This document shows positions 31,381 to 40,745 of a stretch of DNA of 64,000 nucleotides, in pieces; positions within the stretch are counted from its first letter, which is position 1, and every line of letters starts with the position of its first letter. Where the stretch lies: contig CAVXNC010000019.1 in assembly GCA_963762865.1 (NCBI GenBank), positions 49,129-113,128 of the forward strand. The letters run 5' to 3'. Below the pieces are notes generated by a model that was given only the letters and a program-made list of their open reading frames with translations, ran no database searches and was not told the DNA's origin. Source of the DNA: DATHAP01 sp963762865 (GTDB lineage: Bacteria > Actinomycetota > Actinomycetes > JACCUZ01). A program made the position numbers and the translations under genes.

Positions 31381-34044
31381 ATGTCCACGCAGACGGAGTC
31401 ATCACGGGTCCTGACCTGGCCCCTGACCGGCCGGCGCGGCGACCTCGACGACATCCTCGAGTCGCTGTCCGCGGGATCGGTGAAAGCCGTGGTCATCACC
31501 GGCGAACCGGGTGTCGGCAAGTCGCGGCTGGCGCGCGAGACCCTCGACCGGCTCGCGGGCGAGGGCTGGCCGACGTTGTGGACGACCGCGACCGCGGCCA
31601 CCCGCGACACACCGCTCGGGGCGGTCGCCCACCTCGTGCCCCGGGGGGTTCTCGGGGATCCTGCGGCGCTGGTGGCGCACGCCCGGTCGGAGCTCGAGCG
31701 CAGTGAGCGGCTCGTGGTGTGCGTCGACGACGCGCAGCTGCTCGACCAGACGACGGTGTCCCTGCTCGGTCCGCTGCTCGATCACGCGCCGGTGCGCCTC
31801 GTCGTGACGGTGCCCGACCTGGCCGATGCGCCGGAGCCGGTCGCCACGATGTGGCGTCAGGGGCGCGCACATGTCGTCGAGCTGGGCCGGCTGGACGACC
31901 TGGCGGTCGACACCCTGGTGCACCGGGTGCTCGGTGGCCCGGTGGCCGGCGGCACCACCCTCGCGCTGCTGGACGCGAGCGACGGGAACCCGCTCTTCCT
32001 CCGCGAGCTGGTCCTGGGCTCGCTCACCGCGGGGACACTGCACGAGGAGGACGGGGTCTGGCGGCTCGACGGGATGCCGCAGGCTTCCGGTGTCCTGCAG
32101 TCACTGGTGCGGGCTCGCGTCGAGAGCCTGGGACCGGCAGTGCACGCCCTCCTCGAGGACGTCGCCGTGGGGCCGGCCGCCGCTCTGGGCGACATGTTCG
32201 CCGACCACGGTGACCAGTCCGTCGAGCGGGCCGAGAGGGCCGGGCTGCTCCGGGTGGTGGAGTCCGGTCGCCGCCGCACCGTCCGGGTGGCGCACGGGTT
32301 GCATCGAGAGGTCCTGCGCGCCGGGCTGGGACGGGTCGCCGCCGCCCGGCTCGCCCGACGGCACGCCGAGCGGCTGGAGGCGCACGGGCTGCGCCGGGCG
32401 GACGACCACTACCGGGTGGCGCTGCTGCGGCTGGACGCCGACGGACAGGCTCCGCCGGAGGTGCTGGACGCAGCCGTGGAGCTTGCCAGGGCCGGCCGCG
32501 ACCTCGACTCCATCGAGCGCCTGACCCGGGCGGGCCTGGTCGCCAGCGGCAGCCCCACCGCCGCCCGACTGCTCGCCGAGGTGCTCTACGAGCGCGGACG
32601 CTTCGACGAGGCGGACCGTGTTCTCGCCGATGCGCTCGCCGCCCTCGGCGACGAAGACCCCGCAGACCGCGCAGGCGGTCCGGATGACGTGGACACGGTG
32701 GCCACACTGCGTGCGGTGCGGGCCGCAGTGCTCGCGTACGGCTTGGGTCGCTTCGACGACGCCTTGGACCTGCTCGCGGAGACCCCGCGGGACGGCCTGT
32801 CGGCGACGGCCGCGACCGTCGTCCGGCTGCGCCGGGCGCAGTTCACCCTCTGGCACCGGGGTCCGGCGGCTGCCCGAACCGTGCTCGCCGAGACCGGTCC
32901 CTACGACCCCAGCGCCCGCCACCACGCCGGCGCCGGCGCCGGCGCCGAGGTCAGTGCGCTGGCGCTGACGGGCCGGGCCGCCGAGGCCGTCCGGCGCTGG
33001 GACGAGCCCCTCCCGGAGTGGCCGGGTGGCGGCGAGGTCGCCGTGGTCCTGGCGCTGACCGAGGCCGGGGACCTGTCGGCCGCGGAGGAGCTGGCCGAGA
33101 AGTGCTACGCCCTCGCCGCGCGGGGCCGCCTGCCGCTCGCGCAGCTGTGGTTCGCCGGTGGGCTCGGGCGCACCAGCCTGCTGCGTGGCCGCCCCCGCCT
33201 GGCGCTTCGGTGGTACCGCGAGCAGCTCGGCCTGTCCCGCCGGCTCGGCCAGCGGCTGCCCCTGGCGCTGGCTGCCAGCGGCATGATGACCGCGGCCGCG
33301 CTCGTCGCGGACCGCCCGGCGCTCGCCGATGCCGCGGCGGTCTGGGACGACCTCGGCGCCGACGTCTCGGACCCGGCGATGTTCCCGGGCGACCTGGCCC
33401 GCGGGCCGGCCTGGCGCCTGATGGCCGCCGGCGACCTGGAGGGCGCCCACGCGGTCCTGGAGGCGGCCACGGTCCGGGCGATCGAGGAGGGCCACGTCGC
33501 CCAGGCTGCGCACGCGGCCTACGACCGGGTGCGGCTCGGGCGTCCCCGCGCCGTGGCCGAGGACCTGGCCGCGCTGGCCACGCAGGACGACGGCCGGCTG
33601 CTCGACGCGCTCGCGGCCCACGCCACCGCGTCGGCCACCGGCGACGTCGACGGTCTCGCCGCGACCGCGGACGTCTGCAGCGCACTCGGCCTGGTCCTCA
33701 GCGCCGCCGAGGCGGCCAGCGAGGCGGCCGACCTCGCGCGCCGTCGCGGTGACCCGCGCCGGGCGACCGCGCTCGCCCGGCAGGTGACCGGCTGGGTGGC
33801 CGAGGTCGAGGGCGCGCGCACGCCGGCACTGCTCTCGGCCGACGCCGGCCAGGTCGAACGCCTGACGGCCCGTGAGCGCGAGATCGCGGTGCTGGTCGCC
33901 CAGGGACGCAGCTCCAAGGACATCGCCGCGGCGCTCGTCCTGTCGGTACGTACGGTGGACAACCACCTCCAGCGGATCTTCGGCAAGCTGGGGATCAGCA
34001 GCCGGGCCGAGGTCGCGGCCGCGCTGGGAGAGGAGCAGGCATGA
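31381..34044 (+). CDS. LAL-type LuxR-family ATPase regulator
   Basis: This 887-aa regulator has an N-terminal AAA/STAND ATPase (VVITGEPGVGKSRLARETLD; Walker B-like RLVVCVDDAQLLDQ) and a long helical TPR-like sensor region (about 330-800). The C-terminal LuxR helix-turn-helix reads LTAREREIAVLVAQGRSSKD, IAAALVLSVRTVDNHLQRIF. Such proteins act as large signal-gated activators. ATG 31381 is the first methionine after the upstream IR. Its stop overlaps the globin ATG (ATGA), linking it to an oxygen- or NO-binding protein. The reading frame is intact, unlike the two LALs at 50-57 kb. Confidence 0.9.
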   Translation: MSTQTESSRVLTWPLTGRRGDLDDILESLSAGSVKAVVITGEPGVGKSRLARETLDRLAGEGWPTLWTTATAATRDTPLGAVAHLVPRGVLGDPAALVAHARSELERSERLVVCVDDAQLLDQTTVSLLGPLLDHAPVRLVVTVPDLADAPEPVATMWRQGRAHVVELGRLDDLAVDTLVHRVLGGPVAGGTTLALLDASDGNPLFLRELVLGSLTAGTLHEEDGVWRLDGMPQASGVLQSLVRARVESLGPAVHALLEDVAVGPAAALGDMFADHGDQSVERAERAGLLRVVESGRRRTVRVAHGLHREVLRAGLGRVAAARLARRHAERLEAHGLRRADDHYRVALLRLDADGQAPPEVLDAAVELARAGRDLDSIERLTRAGLVASGSPTAARLLAEVLYERGRFDEADRVLADALAALGDEDPADRAGGPDDVDTVATLRAVRAAVLAYGLGRFDDALDLLAETPRDGLSATAATVVRLRRAQFTLWHRGPAAARTVLAETGPYDPSARHHAGAGAGAEVSALALTGRAAEAVRRWDEPLPEWPGGGEVAVVLALTEAGDLSAAEELAEKCYALAARGRLPLAQLWFAGGLGRTSLLRGRPRLALRWYREQLGLSRRLGQRLPLALAASGMMTAAALVADRPALADAAAVWDDLGADVSDPAMFPGDLARGPAWRLMAAGDLEGAHAVLEAATVRAIEEGHVAQAAHAAYDRVRLGRPRAVAEDLAALATQDDGRLLDALAAHATASATGDVDGLAATADVCSALGLVLSAAEAASEAADLARRRGDPRRATALARQVTGWVAEVEGARTPALLSADAGQVERLTAREREIAVLVAQGRSSKDIAAALVLSVRTVDNHLQRIFGKLGISSRAEVAAALGEEQA

Positions 34045-34457
34045 CGCCCGAGGACGTCGCCCGGGTGGTCGACACCGCGGAGATGGTGCACGAGGACACC
34101 GTGCTGGTCGCTCGCTTCTACGAGCTGCTCTTCCAGCGGCATCCCGAGCTGCGCGCGATGTTCCCCGCCGACATGACCGAGCAGCATCACCGCTTCGTCA
34201 CCGAGATCGAGGCGTTCGCGCGCGCCATGCCGGCTCTCACCGAGGTCGAGAGCCGCGCGACGCTGCTCGGCGCCCGGCACGCCGGGTACGGCGTGCGCGT
34301 CGCGCACTACCCCTTCGTGCGCGACGCGCTGCTCGACGCCCTCGAGGAGCAGCTGGGCGCCCGGTTCACCCCGGAGCACCGGCAGTCATGGACACGCGCC
34401 TACAACCTGCTCGCCGAGATCATGATGGAGAGCCGCCCGCCCGTGCGGGCCGAGTAG
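34041..34457 (+). CDS. Single-domain globin
   Basis: The 138-aa globin resembles the heme domain of flavohemoglobins: EDTVLVARFYELLFQRHPEL, RAMFPADMTEQHHRFVTEIE and the F-helix LLGARHAGYGVRVAHYPFVR, whose histidine can be the proximal heme ligand. It lacks the FAD/NAD reductase half, so it probably binds or detoxifies O2/NO with a separate reductase, or senses gas. Translational coupling to the LAL gene suggests joint control. Confidence 0.88.
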   Translation: MTPEDVARVVDTAEMVHEDTVLVARFYELLFQRHPELRAMFPADMTEQHHRFVTEIEAFARAMPALTEVESRATLLGARHAGYGVRVAHYPFVRDALLDALEEQLGARFTPEHRQSWTRAYNLLAEIMMESRPPVRAE

Positions 34458-34482
34458 TCGTTGCGGTCACCGCCGCGTTGGT

Positions 34483-35001
34483 TCAGCGGCGCCGCGCCCG
34501 GCGTCCCAGCACGAACGGCAGCGGTCCGCGCGTCGTCGCCGGCGACGACGGCGGTTCGGCGGCGTGCGACCTGGTCGGCAGGTGGCCCGGCTGCTCGAGC
34601 ACCCGACCCGTCGGCTCGAGCCGCAGGACGCGCGACTCCCGGGCCCAGCGCGCCGGCTGCTCCTCGCCGTCGGGCGGGTTGAGCCGTTTGGCGTGCAGGA
34701 GGGGGACCACCGTGTCCCACCGGTCGTCATCGGGACGTACGTCCGACACGACGGTCCGGAAGGCAACCAGGCGGGAACCGTCGTCCTTGCTGCGGACCAG
34801 CACGTCGACCTCTGCGCCGTCGACCAGGCCGGGCAGGTCGGTCAGCGGCTGCTCGGCGCCACCGGTCACGAGATGCACCGCGCCGTCGGTCCACACGTGC
34901 CACGCGGCGTGCGACCGCTGGTCGCCGGGCATCCGGAGCCACACCATGGCCGACTTGCCGCACGCCTCCTCGACGAGCGCCAGCGAGAGCGGGTCGGCCA
35001 C
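34483..35001 (-). CDS. Conserved actinobacterial protein, possible split-barrel fold
   Basis: The 172-aa product (GTG 35001) reads MADPLSLALVEEACGKSAMV, then AAWHVWTDGAVHLVTGGAEQ, ARWARESRVLRLEPTGRVLE and a Pro/Ser-rich tail ending PFVLGRRARR. I recognise the pattern as an uncharacterised actinobacterial protein, similar in layout to split-barrel PNPOx-like proteins. Cofactor-binding residues are not certain. It is divergent from the EamA transporter with a 60-nt gap. Confidence 0.7.
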   Translation of the reverse strand: MADPLSLALVEEACGKSAMVWLRMPGDQRSHAAWHVWTDGAVHLVTGGAEQPLTDLPGLVDGAEVDVLVRSKDDGSRLVAFRTVVSDVRPDDDRWDTVVPLLHAKRLNPPDGEEQPARWARESRVLRLEPTGRVLEQPGHLPTRSHAAEPPSSPATTRGPLPFVLGRRARRR

Positions 35002-35061
35002 AGCCGGAGCCTGCCACAGACCGCCGGGGTCCGGGGGGCGCCGATGCCGGAGGATGGGCCG

Positions 35062-35991
35062 GTGACCCGCCAGCCCGCCCCTCCTCCGGGCGTGGTGGAC
35101 CTGCCGCCGCGCACCGACCTGGCGCTGATGACAGTCGGGCTGGTGGCGGTCTCGACCTCCGGTCCGCTGATGGCCGCCATCGCGGCACCCGCGCTCGCGG
35201 TGGCGATGTGGCGCAACGTCTTCGCCCTGGCAGCGATCGCCCCGGTGGCCGTGGCGACGAGGCTTGGCGAGCTGCGCGGGCTGACGAGTCGTGAGCGCCG
35301 CTGGGCGCTGGGTGCCGGCGTCCTGCTGGCGGCGCACTTCGCCACCTGGGTGCCGAGCCTGCGCTACACCTCGGTCGCGTCGGCGACCGCGATCGTGTGC
35401 ACCCAGCCGGTGTTCGTCGCCCTCATCGCCCGTGCGACCGGTCACGTCGTGCCGCGGCGCACCTGGCTGGGCATCGCGATCGCTCTGGTAGCCGTGGTGA
35501 TCCTCACCGGCGTGGACTTCTCGCTGGAGCCGCAGGCGCTGTGGGGCGACCTGCTGGCGCTGCTCGGGGGCGTCTTCGCGGCCTTCTACACCGTGGCCGG
35601 TGGCGAGGTCCGTCGCTCGGTGAGCACGACGACGTACACGCTCATCTGCTACTCGACGGCGGGCGCGGTGCTGCTCGCCGTCTGCCTGGTGGCGGGTGTC
35701 GAGCTGGTGGGCTACGACGGCCGCACCTGGCTGCAGCTGCTCGCCCTGACGGCCGGCGCGCAGCTGCTCGGGCACTCGCTCTTCAACCTGGTGCTGCGCA
35801 CCACCAGCCCGACGGTGGTGTCGCTCGTGCTGCTGCTCGAGGTGCCCGGCGCCGCGGTGATCGCGGCCGTCTTCCTCGGGCAGGTGCCACCGCTGGCCGC
35901 GCTGCCGGCGGCGCTGCTGCTCCTCGTCGGGCTCGGCATCGTCGTGTCCGCGCGGCCCGCGGACGTGGAGCCCGCGATCCCGTCCGAGTAG
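35062..35991 (+). CDS. EamA/DMT-family transporter
   Basis: This 309-aa protein has about ten membrane helices arranged as two EamA repeats (GLVAVSTSGPLMAAIAAPAL ... IVCTQPVFVALIARATGHVV; LLALLGGVFAAFYTVAGGEV ... LVLRTTSPTVVSLVLLLEVP). It probably exports a metabolite or amino acid across the membrane. GTG 35062 has GGAGG (35049-35053) 8 nt upstream. ATG 35044 would give a six-residue longer form. The ten-helix length is normal for the family. Confidence 0.9.
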   Translation: MTRQPAPPPGVVDLPPRTDLALMTVGLVAVSTSGPLMAAIAAPALAVAMWRNVFALAAIAPVAVATRLGELRGLTSRERRWALGAGVLLAAHFATWVPSLRYTSVASATAIVCTQPVFVALIARATGHVVPRRTWLGIAIALVAVVILTGVDFSLEPQALWGDLLALLGGVFAAFYTVAGGEVRRSVSTTTYTLICYSTAGAVLLAVCLVAGVELVGYDGRTWLQLLALTAGAQLLGHSLFNLVLRTTSPTVVSLVLLLEVPGAAVIAAVFLGQVPPLAALPAALLLLVGLGIVVSARPADVEPAIPSE

Positions 35992-36013
35992 CCGGTCGCC
36001 TAGCCTGCCCGCC

Positions 36014-37018
36014 ATGACGGCGAGCGACTCCGTGCCAGCAGCTCCGACCGACCCCCGGCAGCCTCCGGCCCTGCGGCCTCGCCGGTCGTGCCTGGCGGTG
36101 CCCGGCTCGAACCCCAAGATGCTGGGCAAGGCGCAGGGGCTGCCGGCCGACCAGGTCTTCCTCGACCTGGAGGACTCGGTGTCGCCGTTGGCAAAGGTCG
36201 ACGCGCGGGCGAACATCGTGGCGGCGCTCACCGATGGCGACTGGGCCGGCAAGACGCGCGTGGTGCGGGTCAACGACTGGACGACGCAGTGGACCTACGG
36301 CGACGTGATCGCTGTCGTGGAAGGGGCCGGGGCGAGCCTGGACTGCGTGATGCTGCCCAAGGTGCAGACCGCGTCGCAGGTGCAGGCGCTGGACCTGCTG
36401 CTCACCCAGCTGGAGAAGACGCTCGGGCTCGAGGTCGGCCGCATCGGCATCGAGGCGCAGATCGAGAACGCCAAGGGGCTCGTCGAGGTCGACGCGATCG
36501 CCGGCGCCTCGCCGCGAGTCGAGACCATCATCTTCGGCCCGGCCGACTTCATGGCGTCGATCAACATGAAGTCGCTCGTCGTGGGGGAGCAGCCGCCGGG
36601 CTACGACGTCGGCGACGCCTACCACTACATCCTGATGCGCATCCTGATGGCTGCCCGGACGTACGGCCTGCAGGCGATCGACGGCCCCTACCTGCAGATC
36701 AAGGACGTCGACGGCTTCCGCCGGGTCGCCGGCCGGTCGGCCGCGCTGGGCTTCGACGGCAAGTGGGTGCTGCACCCCGGCCAGATCGACGCGGCCAACG
36801 AGGTCTACTCGCCGGCCCAGGAGGACTACGACCACGCCGAGCTGATCCTGGACGCCTACGACTGGCACACGTCCGAGGCCGGCGGCATGCGCGGCGCCGT
36901 CATGCTCGGCGACGAGATGATCGACGAGGCCTCGCGCAAGATGGCGGTCGTGATCGCCGCCAAGGGACGAGCCGCCGGGATGGCGCGGACGTCCTCCTTC
37001 GAGCCGCCGCAGGACTGA
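36014..37018 (+). CDS. CitE-like CoA ester lyase (malyl-CoA/beta-methylmalyl-CoA lyase type)
   Basis: This 334-aa HpcH/HpaI-fold lyase has RRSCLAVPGSNPKMLGKAQG, the metal/CoA segment FLDLEDSVSP, the catalytic CVMLPKVQTAS, IGIEAQIENAKGL and FGPADFMASINM. It ends with GKWVLHPGQIDAANEVYSP. It should split a malyl-CoA-like thioester to acetyl-CoA and a 2-oxo acid, using Mg2+. TAGCCT at 36001-36006 suggests a leaderless mRNA. It likely works with the acyl-CoA dehydrogenase (46865) and MaoC hydratase (58783), which are now separated from it. Confidence 0.88.
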   Translation: MTASDSVPAAPTDPRQPPALRPRRSCLAVPGSNPKMLGKAQGLPADQVFLDLEDSVSPLAKVDARANIVAALTDGDWAGKTRVVRVNDWTTQWTYGDVIAVVEGAGASLDCVMLPKVQTASQVQALDLLLTQLEKTLGLEVGRIGIEAQIENAKGLVEVDAIAGASPRVETIIFGPADFMASINMKSLVVGEQPPGYDVGDAYHYILMRILMAARTYGLQAIDGPYLQIKDVDGFRRVAGRSAALGFDGKWVLHPGQIDAANEVYSPAQEDYDHAELILDAYDWHTSEAGGMRGAVMLGDEMIDEASRKMAVVIAAKGRAAGMARTSSFEPPQD

Positions 37019-37027
37019 GCGCTAGCG

Positions 37028-37066
37028 GCGAGCCCGGAACCGTCGTGGGGACGGCTCCGGGCTCGC
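37028..37066 (+). terminator. Hairpin after the CoA lyase gene
   Basis: GCGAGCCCGGAACCGT (37028-37043) pairs with ACGGCTCCGGGCTCGC (37051-37066) with one mismatch and a 7-nt loop. It lies between the lyase stop and the convergent P-domain gene, so it may serve both directions. Confidence 0.75.
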
Positions 37067-37093
37067 TGGTCGGTGCGGCGGGACAGCCCGTCG

Positions 37094-38777
37094 TCACCGG
37101 GTCGTGAACGTCCACACCGCCTTCTGCAGGCCGGTCTTGGCCGGCTTCTGGTCCAGGGCGTTGCCGGCCAGGTCGGTGATGCGCGGTGGTCAGCGACGAC
37201 GCGTGTAGCGTGGTGCCGGCCTTGAGCCGCGCAGCCGGGTCGATGCTGATCGGTGCGGGTCGTCCGGTGGTAGCGGACGGCGGCGGCGACAGCCTTGGTG
37301 CTGCCCTTGCGGCTGAGCCGGACGGTGGAGCCGGTGACGGTGCCGTTCGGGCCTTCTCGGACAGGCTGCCTTGACGGTGACGCCGCGCTTGACGCCGTCC
37401 GCTCCGGCCTTCGGGCTGAGGACGCAGTCGACCTGCGGGTGGGCTGGTGTCGCCCGCAGCGGGAGTCGTCGAGGGGGTCCGGGCCGGAGCTCCGCCCGGC
37501 TTCCGGTGCCAGGCCTGGTCGCGTGCGACGTCGGTCGTCGTGATGCGCAGCGCTCCACCCGCCCTCGAGTGCTCCCTGGTCGACGTGATGCGTCATCAAC
37601 GACGAAGAGCTGCCAGGCTCCGTTCGGGTCTGCCGCCGTCGAAGACGGAGAGCGAGGTCCCGATGCCGGCGAGGCTCGGTGCGGGCGCGGGGAACGGGTC
37701 GTCCGCCTCGAAGTCGCCGGGCCGGTAGCTGCCGTCCGTGAACTCGACGCCGTCGGGGAGCTGCACGGTCGGCCTCGTCGTCGAAGACGAGCTCGAGGTT
37801 GGCATCACGTCGCCATCGTTCACCGCCCGCGTCGCTCATGAGCATCGCGCGCTGACCGGCGGGACCGACGAGCATGACGTCCAGGTCGTCGGGGAAGGTG
37901 TGGGCGAAGCCGTGCAGCGGCGACGTCGACATCGGTGACGGTTCCGGTCGTACCGGAGACGTTGACGGTGGACGGGTACGGCTGGTGTGCCGTCCGTGGT
38001 CGTCAGGTCGAGCGTCCAGCCGGAGATCAGAGCCGGCAGATCGCCCGCGTGCGTCGTCCACGACGAACAGGTTCCAGGTGCCGTTGGGGTCCGTTCCGTC
38101 GAAGGCCGAGAGAGCAGTGACCCGGCCCCCGACGACAGCGGTGCGGGCGCGGGGCTACGAACGTGTCGGGGTCAGGCGCTGGTCGCCAGAGTTGTCGTTC
38201 GTCGGGCTGTGAAGGTGCCGGCCTGAGATCTGGGAGCCTGTCGGCAGCCCGGACGGCGGCCTCGTCGTCGAGCATCAGCGTCGATGTTGGACGACCGACG
38301 TGGCTGCCGCCAGCGTCGCTCATCAGGACGACGCTGCTGCCCGAGGGGGCCGACGAGCATGACGTCCAGGTCGTCAGGGAAGGTGTGGGTGACGTCCTTG
38401 AGCATGCACGTCGACGTCGGTCACCGATGCCGTGGACGTCGGAGAACGGTCACGGGTCGACGGATATGAGCGAGGCGGCGTGCGTTGTCGGTGATCGTGA
38501 TGTCGGCGTTGGTGTACGTGTGTGTAGAACTGGTTGTAGCAGCGTGAATGCCGTTCGGGGTTCGTCGCGGTCGCCGGTGGCGCGCCGACGCGGCCGGTGC
38601 GAGGGCGACCGTCGCCCCCGCACCGATCACAGCCGCTGCCGCCCAGGCTCCATGGACTCGCGGAAGCGTCGGCGGTCGGCGAGACGTGAGAGGTCTGGCT
38701 TCGGGTACGTGGTCGATGAGGTCATGACCCGAGGGTCGGCTGTCGGCGCGCTCGGATCGTGAGTAGTCGTTGCTCAA
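37094..38777 (-). pseudogene. Secreted double P-domain/Ig-like protein, copy A, frames broken
   Basis: Fragments in all three reverse frames join into one plan: signal peptide (AAAAVIGAGATVALAPAASA), two P/Homo B-like domains (HTFPDDLDVMLVGPLG and GFAHTFPDDLDVMLVGPAGQ; SYRPGDFEADDPFPAPAP) and a C-terminal Ig-like domain ending VWTFTTR before TGA at 37094-37096. Many single-base insertions break the frame, yet the translated pieces remain very similar to copies B and C. Start codon is unclear (TTG 38777 is possible). It is either a decayed gene or a poorly resolved sequence. Expected role: surface adhesion or binding. Confidence 0.7.
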
Positions 38778-38787
38778 CTGCGCACCA

Positions 38788-38818
38788 AGCCCGCGTCCAG
38801 GGCTCCCGGACGCGGGCT
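38788..38818 (-). terminator. Hairpin downstream of P-domain copy B
   Basis: AGCCCGCGTCC (38788-38798) and GGACGCGGGCT (38808-38818) form a perfect 11-bp stem with a 9-nt loop, 22 nt after the stop of copy B on the reverse strand. Confidence 0.75.
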
Positions 38819-38839
38819 GGGTGCTCCGCTGATGCCGCG

Positions 38840-40052
38840 TCAGCGGGTGGTGAACCGCCAGGTCTTGGGCTGGAGGCCGGTGCGCGGCTTCTGGTCGAGC
38901 CGGTTGCCGGCCACGTCCTTGACGCCGGTGCCGATGACGACGCGGTAGCGCGTGTCCGGGGCGAGGTCGCGCCGCGGGTTGATGACCACCGTGTGCGTCG
39001 TGGCGTTGTAGGTGCGGCGGGCCCGGACCGCGTTGCCGGTCTCGGTGTTGACCAGCCGGACGTTGGCCTTGGTCAGCGTGCCGGGCCGCATCGCTTCGCT
39101 GAAGGTGGCACGGATGTTGCGACCTCTTCGCACGTCGTCAGCGCCGGAGGCCGGTCGGGTGCGGGTGACGTGCGGGTGGACGGTGTCGACCGTGACGGTG
39201 CGGGACGCCGACGGCGTCGAGGTGTTGCCGAAGCCATCGGTCGCCGTCGCGGTGTAGGTGTGCGAGCCGTCCGCCACGTCGACCAGGGCGAGCGCCCACG
39301 AGCCGCTCGTGGCCGGCACGCTGCCGACCTGGGTCGCGCCATCGAAGACCTTGACGGTCGACCCGGCCGGCGCGGTCCCGGCCAGGCTGAAGTCACCGTC
39401 GGTGTCCGTGCTGGGATCGCTGAGGGGTGCGGTGAACACCGGGGCTGCCGGCAGGTCGACGGTCGTGATCCGCACGCTCCACCCGCCGAAGTCGCCGCCG
39501 TCCTCCGAGCCGTAGTCGTCGGCGACGTAGAGCGACCACGTCCCATTCGGGTCTGTCCCGTTGAACGTGTTCAGCAGGTCCACCGATGTGTCCGTATCGG
39601 GGGCGGCTGGCCCGAATTCATCGTCAGCCTCGAAGTTCGTCGGCTGGTAGGTCCCGCTGACGATCTGGTCCGCTTGGGGCAGTTGAGCAGCCGCCTGGTC
39701 ATCGATCGTGAGGTTGACGCCATTCACGTTCCAGTCTCCGCCTGCGTCACTGACGAGCACGGCAAACTTTCCTGTCGGGCCGACGAGCAGGACGTCGACG
39801 TCGTTGGGGTAGGTGTGATCGAAACTGGTGAGAGTCACATTCACGTCGGTGATGCCCCTGGGGAGTCCGGACACCACGATGGTCGACGGATACGGCGAGA
39901 CCGTCCCGTCGAGGTCTGTCGATCGTGATCGGCGTCAGCTGCTGAAAGCTTCCTCCGGCGGCCAGGCCTGGTTGCGCCGTGACCAGTCCGGTCAGCGCGA
40001 GCGCTGCGGCCGACGATCCGGCGAGCACCGAGCGTCGAAGCCGTGGTTGCAC
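38840..40052 (-). pseudogene. Secreted P-domain/Ig-like protein, copy B, one frameshift
   Basis: GTG 40052 begins a signal peptide (RRSVLAGSSAAALALTGLVT, cleaved near LAA-GGS). The frame shifts once near 39920, then stays open to 38840. The second part holds a P-domain (FDHTYPNDVDVLLVGPTG, YQPTNFEADDEFGPAAPDTD, DPNGTWSLYVADDYG), a short Ig-like linker (PAGSTVKVFDGATQVGS) and a C-terminal Ig-like domain (RGRNIRATFSEAMRPGTLTK ... TWRFTTR). Only one indel separates it from an intact 400-residue secreted protein, so a sequencing error is quite possible. No protease domain is attached. Confidence 0.7.
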
Positions 40053-40124
40053 GAGACATGGGGGTCCCTCCGCAAGATCCGCTCGAACCGGCTCGAACCG
40101 GGTCGGACGATGCCGGATGTTTGC

Positions 40125-40745
40125 TCAGCGGGTGGTGAACCGCCAGGTCTTGGGCTGGAGACCGGTGCGCGGCTTCTGGTCGAGCCGGTTGCCGGCCACG
40201 TCCTTGACGCCGGTGCCGATGACGACGCGGTAGCGCGTGTCCGGCGGCGAGGTCGCGCCGCGGGTTGATGACCACCGTGTGCGTCGTGGCGTTGTAGGTG
40301 CGGCGGGCCCGGACCGCGTCGCCGGTCTCGGTGTTGACCAGCCGGACGTTGGCCTTGGTCAGCGTGCCGGGCCGCACCGCCTCGCTGAAGGTGGCACGGA
40401 TGTTGCGACCCCGCCGCACGTCGTCAGCGCCGGACGCCGGTCGGGTGCGGGTGACGTGCGGGTGGACGGTGTCGACGACCACCGTGCGCGACGCCGACGG
40501 GCCAGAGACGTTGCCGAAGCCGTCGGTCGCGGTCGCGGTATAGGTGTGCGATGCCGTCCGGCACGTCGACCAGGGCAAGCGCCCACGAGCCGCTCGTGGC
40601 CGGCACGCTGCCGACCTGGGTTGCGCCCTCGAAGACCTTCACGGTCGAGCCGGCCTGGCGCGGTCCCGGCGAGGATGAAGTCACCGTCGGTGTCCGTGAC
40701 TGCGGGTTGCTCGCGGGTGTCGGTGAACACCGGTGCCGCAGGCAC
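40125..40745. repeat. Direct repeat, about 600 bp, shared with 38840-39450
   Basis: From the stop codon inward, copies B and C of the P-domain genes run in the same direction and differ at only scattered bases by eye, plus a few one-base insertions in copy C. The repeat covers the Ig-like C-terminal domains and indicates a recent tandem duplication. Confidence 0.75.
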
